Shown: positions 63,846 through 64,000 of the stretch, piece after piece
Layout of the letters: the number at the start of each line of letters is the position of its first letter
Numbering within the stretch: position 1 is the stretch's first letter
Source: Nemertoderma westbladi
Taxonomy: Eukaryota; Xenacoelomorpha; Nemertodermatida; Nemertodermatidae
NCBI GenBank assembly: GCA_032718475.1
Contig: JAUCBJ010008361.1
Location: 35,480-99,479, forward strand
DNA length: 64,000 bases
Direction: 5' to 3'
Translations under genes and position numbers: made by a program
Notes under the pieces: model-generated
The model's input: only the letters and a program-made list of their open reading frames with translations
Told to the model about the DNA's origin: nothing
Database searches by the model: none

Positions 63846-64000
63846 GGCCGGTTTGCATTCGGTTATCACTCTCACACTAATGTTAACTTAGGTTATCAAT
63901 TCTTCTGTTATCACTTCTTCTTTGTTTAGTTTTGATAAATCCTTTTGTAAATTACGTAAATATACTGTAAACTTTTGAACATGTATATTTTACCTTGTCC

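Larger units (their letters stand above)
50562..64000 (+). mobile_element. BEL/Pao LTR retrotransposon, element C (decayed, runs off window)
   Basis: A 162-bp remnant of the 5' LTR start (50562-50723) matches the start of the 3' LTR at 63449, which follows a purine tract (catggagcgg). Between them, in order: Gag, protease, RT, RNase H, integrase and accessory frames of BEL type with many stops and frameshifts. Ten copies of a 20-bp palindrome run through the whole unit and tie the 3' frames to pol. An RTE LINE (58666-59587) is nested in it. Confidence 0.85.
63449..64000 (+). repeat. 3' LTR of element C, runs off the window
   Basis: Starts TGATGGATTATT after the purine tract. It contains a tRNA-like stretch (63578-63660) and a TATA box (63838-63845). 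At least 552 bp; the end and any target duplication are outside the window. Confidence 0.75.

Overview
The window is repeat-dense genomic DNA from a metazoan, most likely a marine invertebrate; I cannot name the species. There are no bacterial-style operons, and the proteins belong to animal transposon families. The only cellular gene I can support is a set of three phase-1 calcium-binding-EGF exons on the minus strand (50201-50341, 31587-31727, 4648-4791), each with splice sites. The window therefore appears to lie inside a multi-EGF gene whose two visible introns (about 18.5 and 26.9 kb) are filled with mobile elements.

Layout, left to right. 1-2087: 3' part of a young RTE-like LINE, inserted in old BEL-related 3' sequence (2088-3014). 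3021-4458: foldback DNA element built from two oppositely oriented minisatellites, with a 6-bp target duplication. 5500-23976: a CR1/L2/Jockey-type LINE (ORF1, then ORF2 with a PHD-like finger, endonuclease and RT). Its ORF2 is split by a complete BEL/Pao LTR retrotransposon (element A, 8756-20714, near-identical 1.2-kb LTRs, target duplication CAACT) and again by a TTAA-flanked piggyBac-like MITE (21757-23014). 26787-27501: a second TTAA-flanked MITE. 27838-31565: an IS3EU-like DNA transposon with a 6-bp target duplication. 31985-33430 and 36370-38500: satellite-like arrays. 38624-41146: RTE LINE copy with a 119-bp target duplication. 41470-46251: 3' half of a second BEL/Pao element (element B). 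46400-47260: 161-bp tandem repeats. 50562 to the window end: a third, decayed BEL/Pao element (element C, more than 13 kb), itself hit by an RTE LINE.

The most interesting system is shared by the three BEL/Pao elements. Downstream of pol, where an env gene might sit, each carries an accessory reading frame with tandem CCHC zinc knuckles and a lysine/arginine-rich C-terminus. In B, and recognisably in C, this is preceded by a domain that reads like an EXD/RNase D-type DEDD 3'-5' exonuclease with an incomplete catalytic set. In B this frame follows integrase in the same frame after a single TAA and has no ATG near its start. In A an in-frame TGA interrupts the knuckle protein although the LTRs are almost identical. 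Element A has lost RT, RNase H and integrase yet inserted recently, so it was probably mobilised in trans. Element C also contains ten dispersed copies of a 20-bp hairpin-forming palindrome in one orientation, in coding and non-coding parts, with stem-preserving variants.

All assignments come from reading motifs by eye. Family names rest on recognised motifs, not on searches.
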